DNA of 64,000 bases. It comes from an uncultured Prevotellaceae bacterium (GTDB lineage Bacteria > Bacteroidota > Bacteroidia > Bacteroidales > Bacteroidaceae). The translations under genes and the position numbers were made by a program. A model generated the notes under the pieces. That model saw only the letters and a list, made by a program, of their open reading frames with translations, ran no database searches and had not been told where the DNA came from. Positions 9,601 through 18,628 of this stretch are shown in pieces. Location: assembly GCA_902776935.1 (NCBI GenBank), contig CACYRS010000003.1, positions 38,919 through 102,918 of the forward strand, given 5' to 3'. The stretch's first letter is position 1. The number at the start of each line of letters is the position of its first letter.

Positions 9601-10723
9601 GAAAATACCTGAGGAGAAGCTTGAGAAGATCTTCGAGCGTTTCTATCAGACGGTATCCACTGTCAATGACCGATATACCGGTACCGGCATCGGTCTCGAC
9701 CTTACCCGTTCACTTGTAGAGCTGCATCACGGAACAATCACGGCAAAGAACATCAGTACAACCGATGATACCGAGTATCTGGATAATGGGCAGGACGGAG
9801 TGGTATTCATCGTAACCCTGCCTCTGGGCAACTCTCATCTGAAGCCTGAGGAGATGATTATCGACGAAGAACCTGCCACCGTTGCCGATCTTATTCCGGA
9901 GGAAGAGACGGAGACAGCAATGGAGTCGATGATAATTGCCCAGACATCTAACCGCAAGACAACGATTGTCATAGCCGAAGACGATGACGAAATCCGCAAC
10001 TATCTGGACAGCGAACTGAACGGCGATTACGAGATACATCTCTGTACCAACGGTCGTGAGGCTCTCTCTGAGACATTACACTGCAAGCCCGATCTCGTGA
10101 TTAGCGACGTAATGATGCCAGAGATGGACGGAAACACACTTTGCACGAAGATAAAGACCAATCCTAGCACTAACCATATCCCAGTAATACTGCTCACGGC
10201 CAAGAACCGTGACGAAGACAAGCTCGAAGGACTGGAGACCGGTGCCGACGAATATATCGTGAAACCGTTTAATATGGATATCCTGCGCCGTAAGATCATC
10301 AACCTTATCAATACCCACCGTCTGCTGCAACTGAAGTACGGTCGCAACGACGTGCTGGAAGAGCAGGTTGAAGAGGTGAAGATGAAGACTCCTGACGAAA
10401 AGCTTCTCGAACGTGTGATGTCAGCTATCAATTCCCACCTCAACGACTCTGACCTTAGCGTGGATATGGTTGCCGAGGAGGTAGGAATAAGCCGTGTTCA
10501 CTTGCACCGTAAGATGAAGGAACTGACTGGACAGACACCACACGACTTCATCCGTAACCTGCGCCTGAAGCAGGCAGCCAACCTGCTTGCCAACCAGGGA
10601 ATGAACGTCACAGAAGTGATGTATGCCTGCGGATTCTCTAACTCCGCATCCTTCTCTACCCTATTTAAGAAGTTCTATGGAGTATCGCCTCGCGACTACA
10701 TGAAGGAGCATTACAATAAGTAA
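6698..10723 (+). CDS. Hybrid two-component system sensor/regulator (HTCS)
   Basis: A single polypeptide of about 1341 residues joins sensor, kinase, receiver and DNA-binding parts. In order: signal peptide; a periplasmic propeller made of repeats of the type LWIGTxxGLxxYD (for example IWIGTYSHGLYKFDG and LWIGTNDGLYCYD); a Y_Y_Y domain; one membrane segment (near TLYLIAIGIAIWQIIV); histidine kinase with NISHEIRTP (phospho-acceptor His821) and ATPase motifs NAFKFTPSGG and GTGIGLDLT; receiver with acceptor Asp1137 in VISDVMMPEMDG; and a C-terminal AraC-type HTH. HTCS proteins sense glycan fragments in the periplasm and activate the adjacent utilisation genes, so the divergent susC operon is the likely target. 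I prefer the ATG at 6698 because it begins a clean signal peptide; an in-frame ATG at 6671 adds nine residues. The stop lies 2 bp from the convergent next gene. Confidence 0.96.
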   Translation: MSKRRLLLLFLIISVQLAFAQMGKLFDASQQLSSNFVNQVYLDNDGFLWVVTRNGLNRYDGYQFDIYKKNPKHPDSMASNYVNCMMQDRSGLFYLGMWGVLQTYDGNKFQTIEVKDAEGNHIDCYITSFIQRSNGDILAGTSGFGILKIDDPGHAHQIAGNLKDIYTIQQFMEDKEGYLWILGREEGLIRYDGKTVQKYLSEAPMNTDLRRICQTNDGTIWIGTYSHGLYKFDGKEFINVPQAGNLPISELYASSDGNVMIGYDGAGLGIFNPKTGILTNNPYYNYSVDLSKSKVYSIVEDNNGNIWLGLLQKGIFMQPKQITEFEYLGYKLGKHNLIGEACVTSTYIDSQGRCWVGTDKDGLYLLDHKQTLQKHYLEGFPSTIMSICEGRDGKIWLGSYDEGFGYIDGNGRYHQLPVYQTSCGFSICTTNDGDVWIATMGQGLLRLDNNGNLKKAYTTTTHSASNDETQNHIANDYISKMSLSPDGKRIYVATTMGLCCLDIERDSWTSLFGKNCLNYGKPTRIVKEYSGRLWIGTNDGLYCYDLMKKTQKLFTAESGLADNGIASIEQDREGKLWIGTDHGLCCHDPKTGITQSYFVDNGLQSNEFSDGASHALDRGDHCIMVFGGVGGITWFHPEKVKLKEWNAKVNIVNFIINNQPVSGLSMSGDYQICDTTIIAADRFELASHDNAFAIQFSTLSYDNPEHITYLYSINGEDFVKLQPGVNEITFTHLPPGTYRFRVKAERNNQETPEKEFTVVIHSPWYRSAWAYTLYLIAIGIAIWQIIVTRRRREQNRLRLQEHIHAEEMSDAKLRFFMNISHEIRTPMTLIVTPLLSLIKNEDDPQRKGVYETIKRNAERILSLINQMMDLRKIDKGQMQMRMSETDLIPFVKDIYELFESQAKNKSVKLSFKHDTNSLPIWIDRKNFDKVIVNILSNAFKFTPSGGEIRIIVNHDDKNVTIAISDNGEKIPEEKLEKIFERFYQTVSTVNDRYTGTGIGLDLTRSLVELHHGTITAKNISTTDDTEYLDNGQDGVVFIVTLPLGNSHLKPEEMIIDEEPATVADLIPEEETETAMESMIIAQTSNRKTTIVIAEDDDEIRNYLDSELNGDYEIHLCTNGREALSETLHCKPDLVISDVMMPEMDGNTLCTKIKTNPSTNHIPVILLTAKNRDEDKLEGLETGADEYIVKPFNMDILRRKIINLINTHRLLQLKYGRNDVLEEQVEEVKMKTPDEKLLERVMSAINSHLNDSDLSVDMVAEEVGISRVHLHRKMKELTGQTPHDFIRNLRLKQAANLLANQGMNVTEVMYACGFSNSASFSTLFKKFYGVSPRDYMKEHYNK

Positions 10724-10725
10724 TG

Positions 10726-11790
10726 TCATCTTCCGCGACGGAGGATAAACTCCACCATCTGACGGAAGAGCTCGCGATAGTTTTCGCGGATAAAGTCGAT
10801 ACTCGGCAGGAGGTCGAGTGCCTGTGAGGCATAGCGTTCTGCCTCCGACTCGGCGTAGGCGATGCTGCCATATGTGTCCATAAGATCCCTTATATACTGA
10901 ACCTCAGCCTCCATCTTCTCCTCACGAGGCTTTGAGAGTGTCGCCTCTATCCTAACTCGTTCTTCTGCAGAACAACTACGCAGAAGATGGAGGAGGATAA
11001 GGGTTCGTTTACCCTCAAAAATGTCATTATATTTCTGCCTTTTCTGACCTTCAAAGTCGCCAGTCAGGTCAAGCACATCATCACGGATTTGAAAACAGAG
11101 CCCGAGAGGATAACTGAACTCATAGATACGTTTCAGCTGCTCTTCGTTTGCCCCGGTGAGGATAGCACCAAGGCGCAAAGGACCGGCTATGGTATAATAT
11201 ACCGTCTTACCGCTGATAGTAAAGAGCACATCCTCTTCATTCATATCATCCTTATTCTCCTGAGTCCATCTTATCTCAGCATACTGGCCAAAGGTAGTAC
11301 GTTCAATCATTAAGAAAAATTCATGCTGTACACGGCGAGCCAGATCAACATCTAACAGGCGGAAGTTCTCGCAGAGTACCCGATGCATACACTCATGAAG
11401 CGCATCACCGGCATTTACGGCTATCTCAGAGCTTACCAGACGATGAAGAGCAGGCTTCCCCCTACGTTCCAAAGAGCCGTCTTCCCAGTCATCATGGATA
11501 AGTATCCAGTCTTCACTCATCTGCATGGCAACAGCAGTATGCATCGCCACATCAGAGGAGCCTGACATAGCCTCAGCCATAAGAAGAACCAGCGTCGGGC
11601 GGACATATTTGCCTCTGCGGGAAGGGTAATCACAGACGATGTCCCAGTGTTCGTCGAAAAGAGATGCATACTTCTGCTGTCCCATCATTTTTACAACCCC
11701 CCAGTCTTCGTCCTTAAACTGCTTGAGACAGGCATCCAACACCTGTCCCACACGCTGTTTCTGAAGGTCAAGATATGATTTAAAATCCAT
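10726..11790 (-). CDS. Polyprenyl (isoprenyl) diphosphate synthase
   Basis: This trans-isoprenyl diphosphate synthase condenses isopentenyl diphosphate with an allylic primer to make farnesyl, geranylgeranyl or longer chains for quinone and lipid-carrier synthesis. The family landmarks are present: RGKYVRP, a first aspartate-rich motif DDWED (residues 100-104) inside IHDDWEDGSLERRGKPALH, and a second motif DDVLD (237-241) inside FQIRDDVLDLTGDF. Both bind magnesium-diphosphate. The start is set at 11790 (354 residues) because a -7 promoter element overlaps 11821-11828. The in-frame ATG at 11832 would lie upstream of the transcription start and the one at 11808 almost on it. Product chain length cannot be told by eye. 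It converges with the HTCS gene, with 2 bp between the two stops. Confidence 0.92.
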   Translation of the reverse strand: MDFKSYLDLQKQRVGQVLDACLKQFKDEDWGVVKMMGQQKYASLFDEHWDIVCDYPSRRGKYVRPTLVLLMAEAMSGSSDVAMHTAVAMQMSEDWILIHDDWEDGSLERRGKPALHRLVSSEIAVNAGDALHECMHRVLCENFRLLDVDLARRVQHEFFLMIERTTFGQYAEIRWTQENKDDMNEEDVLFTISGKTVYYTIAGPLRLGAILTGANEEQLKRIYEFSYPLGLCFQIRDDVLDLTGDFEGQKRQKYNDIFEGKRTLILLHLLRSCSAEERVRIEATLSKPREEKMEAEVQYIRDLMDTYGSIAYAESEAERYASQALDLLPSIDFIRENYRELFRQMVEFILRRGR

Positions 11791-11820
11791 AATTCGCTGT
11801 TTAAACATTGATTTCGACTG

Positions 11821-11853
11821 CAAATTTACCAATAGAAAGCAAAAAACCGCAAA
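11821..11853 (-). promoter_or_regulatory. Predicted promoter of the polyprenyl synthase gene
   Basis: On the minus strand TAAATTTG (11828-11821) is a -7 element and TTTG (11853-11850) a -33 element, with a 21-base spacer. This fixes the polyprenyl synthase start downstream at 11790. Confidence 0.65.
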
Positions 11854-11857
11854 AAGG

Positions 11858-11889
11858 TTTGCCGAATTAGGTATTTTTAATTAAATTTG
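11858..11889 (+). promoter_or_regulatory. Predicted promoter of the M1 aminopeptidase gene
   Basis: TTTG (11858-11861) and TAAATTTG (11882-11889) form a -33/-7 pair with a 20-base spacer. Its -33 box lies only 4 bp from the -33 box of the divergent polyprenyl synthase promoter, so the two promoters are back to back. Confidence 0.65.
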
Positions 11890-11911
11890 CACACAAAAAT
11901 AAAAAACAGTG

Positions 11912-14368
11912 ATGAAACATACTAAATTACTCCTAACTGTAGCACTCTGCCTTATGGCAGTTTGCGCATGGTCTCAGGTGCTCGACAAGGGCGTCTCAAA
12001 AGAACTCGCAGAGCAGCGAAAGGCCAACATCAGCGATGTAACCTATGACCTTACTTTTGACATCCCCGCAGAACAGAAGGCTAAGGTGACCGGCAAGGCC
12101 ATCATCAGCTTCAACCTCAAGGAAAAGGATGACGTGATACTCGACTTCCAGGGCAAACTTACCGGAAATGTGTATGTTGGCAAGAAGAAACGTTCCGTGT
12201 CACAGAAAAACGAACATATTGTTGTACCAAAGAAATACGTGAAGCCGGGAATCGTCACTCTCACCATGGAGTTCACATCTCTCGACGATGCCCTGAACCG
12301 CAACAGCGACTATATGTACTCGCTCTTCGTGCCAGATCATGCACGTTCTGCGTTCCCTTGTTTCGACCAGCCAGACCTCAGGGCGAAGTTCTATACGAAA
12401 CTGAATGTTCCTGACGGCTGGAAGACGATGGTTAGCGACGGTTCGAACGCGATACCTACATACCTCTACTCTTTCGTTGCCGGCAACTTCCAAGAGAAGA
12501 GTGCCACCCGTGAAGGTCGTCCTATCAGGGCACTTTACCGAGAGACCGACCCAGCAAAGGTGCTTCAGCTGGAGAAAGTATTCGACGATGCCGTGCAGTC
12601 ATTGAAATGGATGGAGGGATACACAGGCATTAAATGTCCTTTCAGGGAATATGGCCTTGTGATACTGCCCGGTTATCAGTTTGGCGGCATGGAACATCCG
12701 GGAGCCATACAGTTGAGCGACCGCCGTATATTCCTCAGCAACAACCCCACGAAGGAAGAGCTGCTGAGTCGTACGGAGCTCATTGCCCATGAGACAGCCC
12801 ATCTGTGGTTTGGTGATATGGTGTCGCTGAAATGGTTTGAGGATGTCTGGGCAAAGGAGGTATACGCCAACTTCATGGCCTCGAAGATCACCCGTCGTCA
12901 GTATACTAAAGTCGACCACGCCCTGAACTTCATCAGGACCTACCAGACACGCGCCATCGCCATTGACCGCACCGAGGGTACCCATCCTATCGCTATGCAG
13001 TTGGAGAACCTGAATCACGCATCGCTGCTCTATGATAATATCATCTACGACAAAGCACCCGTGATGATGCGTATGCTCGAAGAGATGATGGGAGCGGTAA
13101 ACCTTCAGAACGGTCTCAGGAGATATCTGCGCGATAACTACTTCAATAATGCCTCTTGGGAAGACCTTATCAACACTCTCGACAAAGAGGCGCCATCAGC
13201 CGGTGTGCGTCAGTTCAGTGAGGTATGGGTGAAACAGAAGGGTATGCCGCATATCCACACGTCATACAAAGACGGACAACTTATCGTATCTCAGACAGAC
13301 CCTTACGGACGCGGCCTCTGCTGGCGACAGAAGTTTGATGTCTTCGTGATCTACGACCTGGGAGGAACAAGAACCATCCATGTTGACATGCAACAGCCCA
13401 CGATGACCTTCAAACTGAAAGGTAAGCCAAACTATATCATCCCCAACTACAACGGACAGGGATATGGTTTGTTCACTCTCGATGATGATTACACCCGTCT
13501 GTTGCCGTTACGCCTCATCACCACCCGTAATGACCTTAACCGTTACGTGCTTCTCAACACCATCCACGACAGTTATCTGTTGGGAAAGGTTAACCCCGCA
13601 TATTTCGGTGAGATCTACCGTATGCTGATGAAGGAGAAGAACCAGCTCATCATGTCCACGGCCATCGACCACATGTTTAAGATTGCCTTCGACATGACAC
13701 CCAGCCAGCGTAATACCCTTGAGCTCTGTATGATGGACCTTCTCGGCGAGAACAAGAACAAGGAGTTCCGCAAGACCCTTATCCGCAAGCTTTCCCGGAA
13801 TATGACCTCTCCCGATGTCATCAAGCAGATAGAAGCCATCTGGCTGAACCACAACGAGACCATCTTCGATGCCCACGACTATATGAACATGGCCTATCGC
13901 TTGGCTATAGTAAAGCCCGAGCAGTGGGATAAGATATTGGAGGCAGAGCGCGGTATGCTCCAGACCGACGACCTCCGCAATGAGTTTGATTTCGTCAGCA
14001 GGGCATGTAATCCCGATAAAGGCAAGCGCGACGACTTGTTCAAGAGTCTGTTGAAGCCTCAGAACCGCAAACAGGAGCCTTGGGCACTGCATGCTCTCGA
14101 CTTGTTGAGTGCTGATGTCTTCGAGCCAGACAACATCGACTATGTCGCTGCAAGTCTTAAGTCGCTTGAGGACATCCAGAAGACCAGTGATATCTTCATG
14201 CCCGGCAACTGGATGAAGACCCTTCTTGCCCACCATAAGAGTGTCCTGGCAAAGCAGGCCGTAGAGAAGTTCCTCTCTTCAAATCCTAAATATCCCGATA
14301 ACCTCAAGAACAAGATTCTCGAGGCGGCATGGGAGCTAAGGAATCAAGTTCCGTATGTAGAAAAATAA
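11912..14368 (+). CDS. M1-family zinc aminopeptidase, exported
   Basis: This 818-residue metallopeptidase has a signal peptide ending near CAWSQ, so it acts in the periplasm or at the cell surface, probably releasing N-terminal amino acids from peptides. The M1 zinc site is intact: HETAH at residues 293-297, with Glu316 eighteen residues further on in VWAKE as the third ligand. The exopeptidase motif usually written GxMEN reads GGMEH here. The central catalytic region is followed by a long helical C-terminal domain, as in the family. The ATG at 11912 is used; a GTG at 11909 in the same frame is also possible. The next gene, purL, follows after 16 bp on the same strand. Confidence 0.93.
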   Translation: MKHTKLLLTVALCLMAVCAWSQVLDKGVSKELAEQRKANISDVTYDLTFDIPAEQKAKVTGKAIISFNLKEKDDVILDFQGKLTGNVYVGKKKRSVSQKNEHIVVPKKYVKPGIVTLTMEFTSLDDALNRNSDYMYSLFVPDHARSAFPCFDQPDLRAKFYTKLNVPDGWKTMVSDGSNAIPTYLYSFVAGNFQEKSATREGRPIRALYRETDPAKVLQLEKVFDDAVQSLKWMEGYTGIKCPFREYGLVILPGYQFGGMEHPGAIQLSDRRIFLSNNPTKEELLSRTELIAHETAHLWFGDMVSLKWFEDVWAKEVYANFMASKITRRQYTKVDHALNFIRTYQTRAIAIDRTEGTHPIAMQLENLNHASLLYDNIIYDKAPVMMRMLEEMMGAVNLQNGLRRYLRDNYFNNASWEDLINTLDKEAPSAGVRQFSEVWVKQKGMPHIHTSYKDGQLIVSQTDPYGRGLCWRQKFDVFVIYDLGGTRTIHVDMQQPTMTFKLKGKPNYIIPNYNGQGYGLFTLDDDYTRLLPLRLITTRNDLNRYVLLNTIHDSYLLGKVNPAYFGEIYRMLMKEKNQLIMSTAIDHMFKIAFDMTPSQRNTLELCMMDLLGENKNKEFRKTLIRKLSRNMTSPDVIKQIEAIWLNHNETIFDAHDYMNMAYRLAIVKPEQWDKILEAERGMLQTDDLRNEFDFVSRACNPDKGKRDDLFKSLLKPQNRKQEPWALHALDLLSADVFEPDNIDYVAASLKSLEDIQKTSDIFMPGNWMKTLLAHHKSVLAKQAVEKFLSSNPKYPDNLKNKILEAAWELRNQVPYVEK

Positions 14369-14384
14369 AATAAACAAGTGATAT

Positions 14385-17300
14385 ATGATACGTTTCTTTA
14401 AAACACCCCAGAAGTCAGTGATTGCCACAGAGGTTGATCACTCACTTAACGAACAGGAAATCAAGGAATTAAACTGGCTTTACGGCGAGGCAACGATGCT
14501 CGAGGCAGACGCTCTCGAGGGATTCTTCGTTGGTCCGCGTCGTGAGATGGTGACCCCATGGAGTACCAACGCTGTAGAGATCACCCAGAACATGGGTCTT
14601 AAAGGCATCAGCCGCATCGAGGAGTACTTCCCCGTAGACAGCAAGGATGCTGAGCACGACGAGATGCTGCAGCGCATGTATACCGGCATCAACCAGGATA
14701 TTTTTACGATTAACATCAAGCCCGAGCCCATCAAGTATGTGGACAACCTTGAGGAATACAACGAGCAGGAGGGTCTTGCCCTCAGTCCTGAGGAGATTGA
14801 GTATCTGCACGGATTGGAGAAGCAGAACGGCCGTCCTCTGACCGATTCTGAGATCTTCGGTTTCGCCCAGATCAACTCCGAGCACTGCCGTCATAAGATC
14901 TTCGGTGGTACGTTTATCATCGATGGCAAGGAGATGGAGTCAAGCCTCTTTGCGATGATCAAGAAGACCACGCAGGAGAATCCCAACAAGATTCTCTCTG
15001 CCTATAAGGATAACGTTGCTTTTGCACAGGGGCCTGTCGTTGAGCAGTTTGCTCCGAAAGACCAGAGCACGAGCGACTGGTTCCAGGTAAAGGATATCGA
15101 GAGTGTCATCTCGCTGAAGGCTGAGACACATAACTTCCCCACGACCGTTGAGCCTTTCAACGGTGCTGCAACAGGTACTGGCGGTGAGATCCGCGACCGT
15201 ATGGGTGGCGGTGTCGGTTCATGGCCTATCGCTGGTACAGCTGTGTATATGACCGCCTATCCACGTTTGCACGATGATAACGATGTGGCTCGCGACTGGG
15301 AGGATATCCTTCCTGTACGTCAGTGGCTGTATCAGTCACCACAGCAGATTCTGACCAAGGCCTCTAATGGTGCTTCAGACTTCGGTAACAAGTTCGGCCA
15401 GCCACTGATCTGTGGTTCCGTGCTGACCTTCGAGCATCAGGAGGGCAAGGAGAAGTATGCCTACGATAAGGTTATCATGCTGGCTGGTGGTGTGGGTTAC
15501 GGCACCAAGCGCGACTGTCTGAAGAAGGAGCCTCAGAAGGGCAACAAGGTAGTCGTTGTAGGTGGTGACAACTACCGCATCGGACTTGGTGGCGGTTCTG
15601 TATCATCAGTTGATACCGGTCGTTACAGCAACGGTATCGAGCTGAATGCCGTACAGCGTGCCAACCCTGAGATGCAGAAGCGTGCCTATAACCTCGTTCG
15701 TGCACTCTGCGAGGAGGATGTGAACCCCGTTGTAAGTATCCACGACCACGGATCAGCAGGTCACCTGAACTGCTTGTCAGAGCTCGTTGAGGAGTGTGGT
15801 GGTGAGATTGACATGACCAAGCTGCCTATCGGTGACAAGACCCTTTCATCTAAGGAGATTATCGCCAATGAGAGTCAGGAGCGTATGGGCCTGCTCATCG
15901 ACGAGAAGCATATCGAACATGTACGTAAGATAGCTGAGCGCGAGCGTGCTCCGCTGTATGTCGTCGGTGAGACCACTGGCGATGCCCACTTCTCGTTCAA
16001 GCAGGGCGACGGTGTGAAGCCTTTCGACCTCGATGTCGCTCAGATGTTCGGTCACTCTCCGAAGACCATCATGCGCGACAATACCGTTGAGCGCCATTAC
16101 GAAGACGTCACTTATACACAAGATAAGATTGACGAGTACCTCGAGCGCGTGCTCCAGTTGGAGGCTGTGGCTTGTAAGGACTGGTTGACTAACAAGGTAG
16201 ACCGTTCTGTGACAGGTAAGATAGCGCGTCAGCAGTGTCAGGGTGAGATTCAGTTGCCATTGAGCGACTGTGGTGTCGTAGCCCTCGACTATCGTGGAGA
16301 GAAGGGTATCGCCACAGCCCTGGGTCATGCGCCTCAGGCTGGTTTGGCTGATCCTGCTGCTGGTTCTGTACTTTCTGTAGCCGAGGCTCTGACGAATATC
16401 GTCTGGGCTCCTATGGCAGAGGGAATGGACAGCATCTCTTTGAGTGCTAACTGGATGTGGCCTTGTCGCTCTCAGGAGGGTGAGGATGCCCGTCTGTATG
16501 CTGGTGTGAAGGCACTGAGCGACTTCTGCTGCGACCTGCATATCAACGTGCCTACAGGTAAGGACTCTCTCTCATTGAGTCAGCAGTATCCGAATGGAGA
16601 AAAAATTATCTCTCCGGGAACAGTGATTGTATCTGCCGGTGGTGAGGTTTCAGATATCAAGAAGGTGGTATCACCCGTATTGGTAAATGATAAGAACGCA
16701 TCTGTCTACCATATCGACTTCTCGTTCGACGAGCAGCGCCTTGGTGGTTCTGCCTTCGCCCAGAGCTTGGGTAAGGTGGGCGACGACGTACCAACCGTTA
16801 AGAATCCCGAGTACTTTGCTGATGCCTTCATGGCTGTGCAGCAGATGATCGAGAAGGGTTGGATTTTGGCTGGTCACGATATCTCTGCCGGTGGTCTTAT
16901 TACCACGCTGCTCGAGATGTGCTTCGCTAACACCAAGGGCGGTATGCATATCAACCTGCACGATATCTGTGCTGATGGTGACGTTGTGAAGGCCCTCTTC
17001 GCTGAGAACCCAGGCGTAGTCATCGAAGTAAGCGACGAGCACAAGCAGGAGTTCAAGGAGTTTATGGAGGAGCAGGGTATTGGTTATGCCAAGATTGGCT
17101 ATCCCGTCGAAGATGCTCGCACCATCGTGGTGAAGGCAGGTGACGAGGAGAAGACGTTCGATATCGACGCCCTCCGCGATGTATGGTATAAGACCAGCTA
17201 CCTGCTGGATCGCAAGCAGAGCTTCAACGGCAAGGCTAAGGAGCGCTTCGAGAACTACAAGAAGCAGCCACTGGAGATGAAGTTCCCCAAGGGCTTCACT

Positions 17301-18089
17301 GGCAAGCTCGCACAATATGGCATCTCTGCCGACCGTCGTGAGGCATCTGGCGTTAAGGCAGCTATCATTCGTGAGAAGGGAACCAACGGAGAGCGCGAGA
17401 TGGCATATATGCTCTACCTCGCCGGCTTCGACGTGAAGGATGTGATGATGACCGACCTGATCAGTGGTCGCGAGACACTCGAAGAGGTGAACCTCATCGT
17501 CTTCTGCGGTGGATTCTCTAACTCCGACGTGCTTGGTTCAGCTAAGGGCTGGGCAGGAGCCTTCCTCTTCAATCCCAAGGCCAAGGAGGCGCTTGATAAG
17601 TTCTATGCCCGTAAGGACACCCTCTCACTGGGTATCTGTAACGGTTGTCAGCTGATGGTCGAGCTCGGCCTCACAGGTGCCAAGGGTGCCAAAATGCTGC
17701 ACAACGACTCGCATAAGTTCGAGAGTGAGTTCATCTGTCTCGATATTCCTCAGAACAACAGCGTGATGTTCGGAAGCCTGAGCGGTTCGAAGCTGGGTCT
17801 CTGGGTAGCTCACGGAGAGGGTAAGTTCCATCTGCCCGAGGCAGAGAGCGCCTACAACGTGATTGCCAAATACAACTACGCCGGTTATCCCGCTAATCCT
17901 AACGGTTCTGACTATAATGTGGCAGGTATCTGCTCTGACGACGGTCGTCATCTCTGTATGATGCCTCACCTGGAGCGTGCCTTCTTCCCCTGGCAGAACG
18001 CCTGGTATCCCGCTGACCGCAAGAACGACGAGGTGACACCTTGGATCGAGGCCTTCGTCAATGCACGTAAGTGGATTGAGCAGCAATGA
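14385..18089 (+). CDS. purL: Phosphoribosylformylglycinamidine (FGAM) synthase, single-chain
   Basis: The 1234-residue product is the large one-chain form of FGAM synthase, which converts FGAR, glutamine and ATP to FGAM in de novo purine synthesis. Visible parts are the N-terminal PurS-like and linker region, two AIR-synthase-like halves (substrate segment QINSEHCRHKIF; KAETHNFPTTVEPFNGAATG; later GHDISAGGLI), and a C-terminal class I glutamine amidotransferase. The amidotransferase has its nucleophile Cys1085 in GICNGCQ and the His-Gly-Glu at 1143-1145 in AHGEGKF. The length agrees with one-chain enzymes. The stop overlaps the next start in ATGA, so the chromate-transporter gene downstream is probably translated by coupling. 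Confidence 0.97.
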   Translation: MIRFFKTPQKSVIATEVDHSLNEQEIKELNWLYGEATMLEADALEGFFVGPRREMVTPWSTNAVEITQNMGLKGISRIEEYFPVDSKDAEHDEMLQRMYTGINQDIFTINIKPEPIKYVDNLEEYNEQEGLALSPEEIEYLHGLEKQNGRPLTDSEIFGFAQINSEHCRHKIFGGTFIIDGKEMESSLFAMIKKTTQENPNKILSAYKDNVAFAQGPVVEQFAPKDQSTSDWFQVKDIESVISLKAETHNFPTTVEPFNGAATGTGGEIRDRMGGGVGSWPIAGTAVYMTAYPRLHDDNDVARDWEDILPVRQWLYQSPQQILTKASNGASDFGNKFGQPLICGSVLTFEHQEGKEKYAYDKVIMLAGGVGYGTKRDCLKKEPQKGNKVVVVGGDNYRIGLGGGSVSSVDTGRYSNGIELNAVQRANPEMQKRAYNLVRALCEEDVNPVVSIHDHGSAGHLNCLSELVEECGGEIDMTKLPIGDKTLSSKEIIANESQERMGLLIDEKHIEHVRKIAERERAPLYVVGETTGDAHFSFKQGDGVKPFDLDVAQMFGHSPKTIMRDNTVERHYEDVTYTQDKIDEYLERVLQLEAVACKDWLTNKVDRSVTGKIARQQCQGEIQLPLSDCGVVALDYRGEKGIATALGHAPQAGLADPAAGSVLSVAEALTNIVWAPMAEGMDSISLSANWMWPCRSQEGEDARLYAGVKALSDFCCDLHINVPTGKDSLSLSQQYPNGEKIISPGTVIVSAGGEVSDIKKVVSPVLVNDKNASVYHIDFSFDEQRLGGSAFAQSLGKVGDDVPTVKNPEYFADAFMAVQQMIEKGWILAGHDISAGGLITTLLEMCFANTKGGMHINLHDICADGDVVKALFAENPGVVIEVSDEHKQEFKEFMEEQGIGYAKIGYPVEDARTIVVKAGDEEKTFDIDALRDVWYKTSYLLDRKQSFNGKAKERFENYKKQPLEMKFPKGFTGKLAQYGISADRREASGVKAAIIREKGTNGEREMAYMLYLAGFDVKDVMMTDLISGRETLEEVNLIVFCGGFSNSDVLGSAKGWAGAFLFNPKAKEALDKFYARKDTLSLGICNGCQLMVELGLTGAKGAKMLHNDSHKFESEFICLDIPQNNSVMFGSLSGSKLGLWVAHGEGKFHLPEAESAYNVIAKYNYAGYPANPNGSDYNVAGICSDDGRHLCMMPHLERAFFPWQNAWYPADRKNDEVTPWIEAFVNARKWIEQQ

Positions 18090-18628
18090 ACATCTACTGG
18101 GATTCATTTAAGACCTTCTTTAAGATTGGCATATTCACCCTTGGTGGTGGATATGCCATGATACCGTTGATAGAGGAAGAGGTGGTCAACAAGAAGCAGT
18201 GGGTATCAAAGGACGAGATGCTCGACCTGATAGCCGTTGCCCAGAGTTGTCCTGGCGTCTTTGCCATCAATATCGCCACCTTTATCGGTTATAAGCTGAA
18301 AAAGGAACGAGGAGCCATTGCGACAACCGTTGGCACTGCCCTACCCTCATTCCTTATTATCCTGGCTATCGCCATCTTCTTCAGTCAGTTTAAGGACAAT
18401 CCCTACATAGCAGCCATTTTCCGAGGTATCCGTCCGGCCGTTGTAGCCCTTATCGCCGTTCCGACCTTTAATCTCGGTCGTAGGGCGAAGCTCAACCGTT
18501 ACACCATCTGGATACCCGTCGTATGTGCACTCGCCATCTGGGCGTTAGGCGTTTCACCTATATATATAATACTGATTGCAGGTGTTGCCGGATATTTTTA
18601 TGGGAAGGTAAGTAAAAAAGACATATGA
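18086..18628 (+). CDS. Chromate transporter (ChrA family), first half-size subunit
   Basis: This 180-residue membrane protein has the short-chain ChrA layout. FFKIGIFTLGGGYAMIPL at the N-terminus and VAQSCPGVFAINIATFIGY are signature segments of the family, and several hydrophobic helices follow. Short ChrA proteins occur as adjacent pairs that together correspond to the two halves of a full-length ChrA; the next gene is the partner. They are annotated as chromate efflux carriers, but in anaerobic gut-type bacteria the real substrate is uncertain. It overlaps purL by 4 bp at the start and the next gene by 4 bp at the end, so the three are translated from one message. Confidence 0.9.
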   Translation: MNIYWDSFKTFFKIGIFTLGGGYAMIPLIEEEVVNKKQWVSKDEMLDLIAVAQSCPGVFAINIATFIGYKLKKERGAIATTVGTALPSFLIILAIAIFFSQFKDNPYIAAIFRGIRPAVVALIAVPTFNLGRRAKLNRYTIWIPVVCALAIWALGVSPIYIILIAGVAGYFYGKVSKKDI

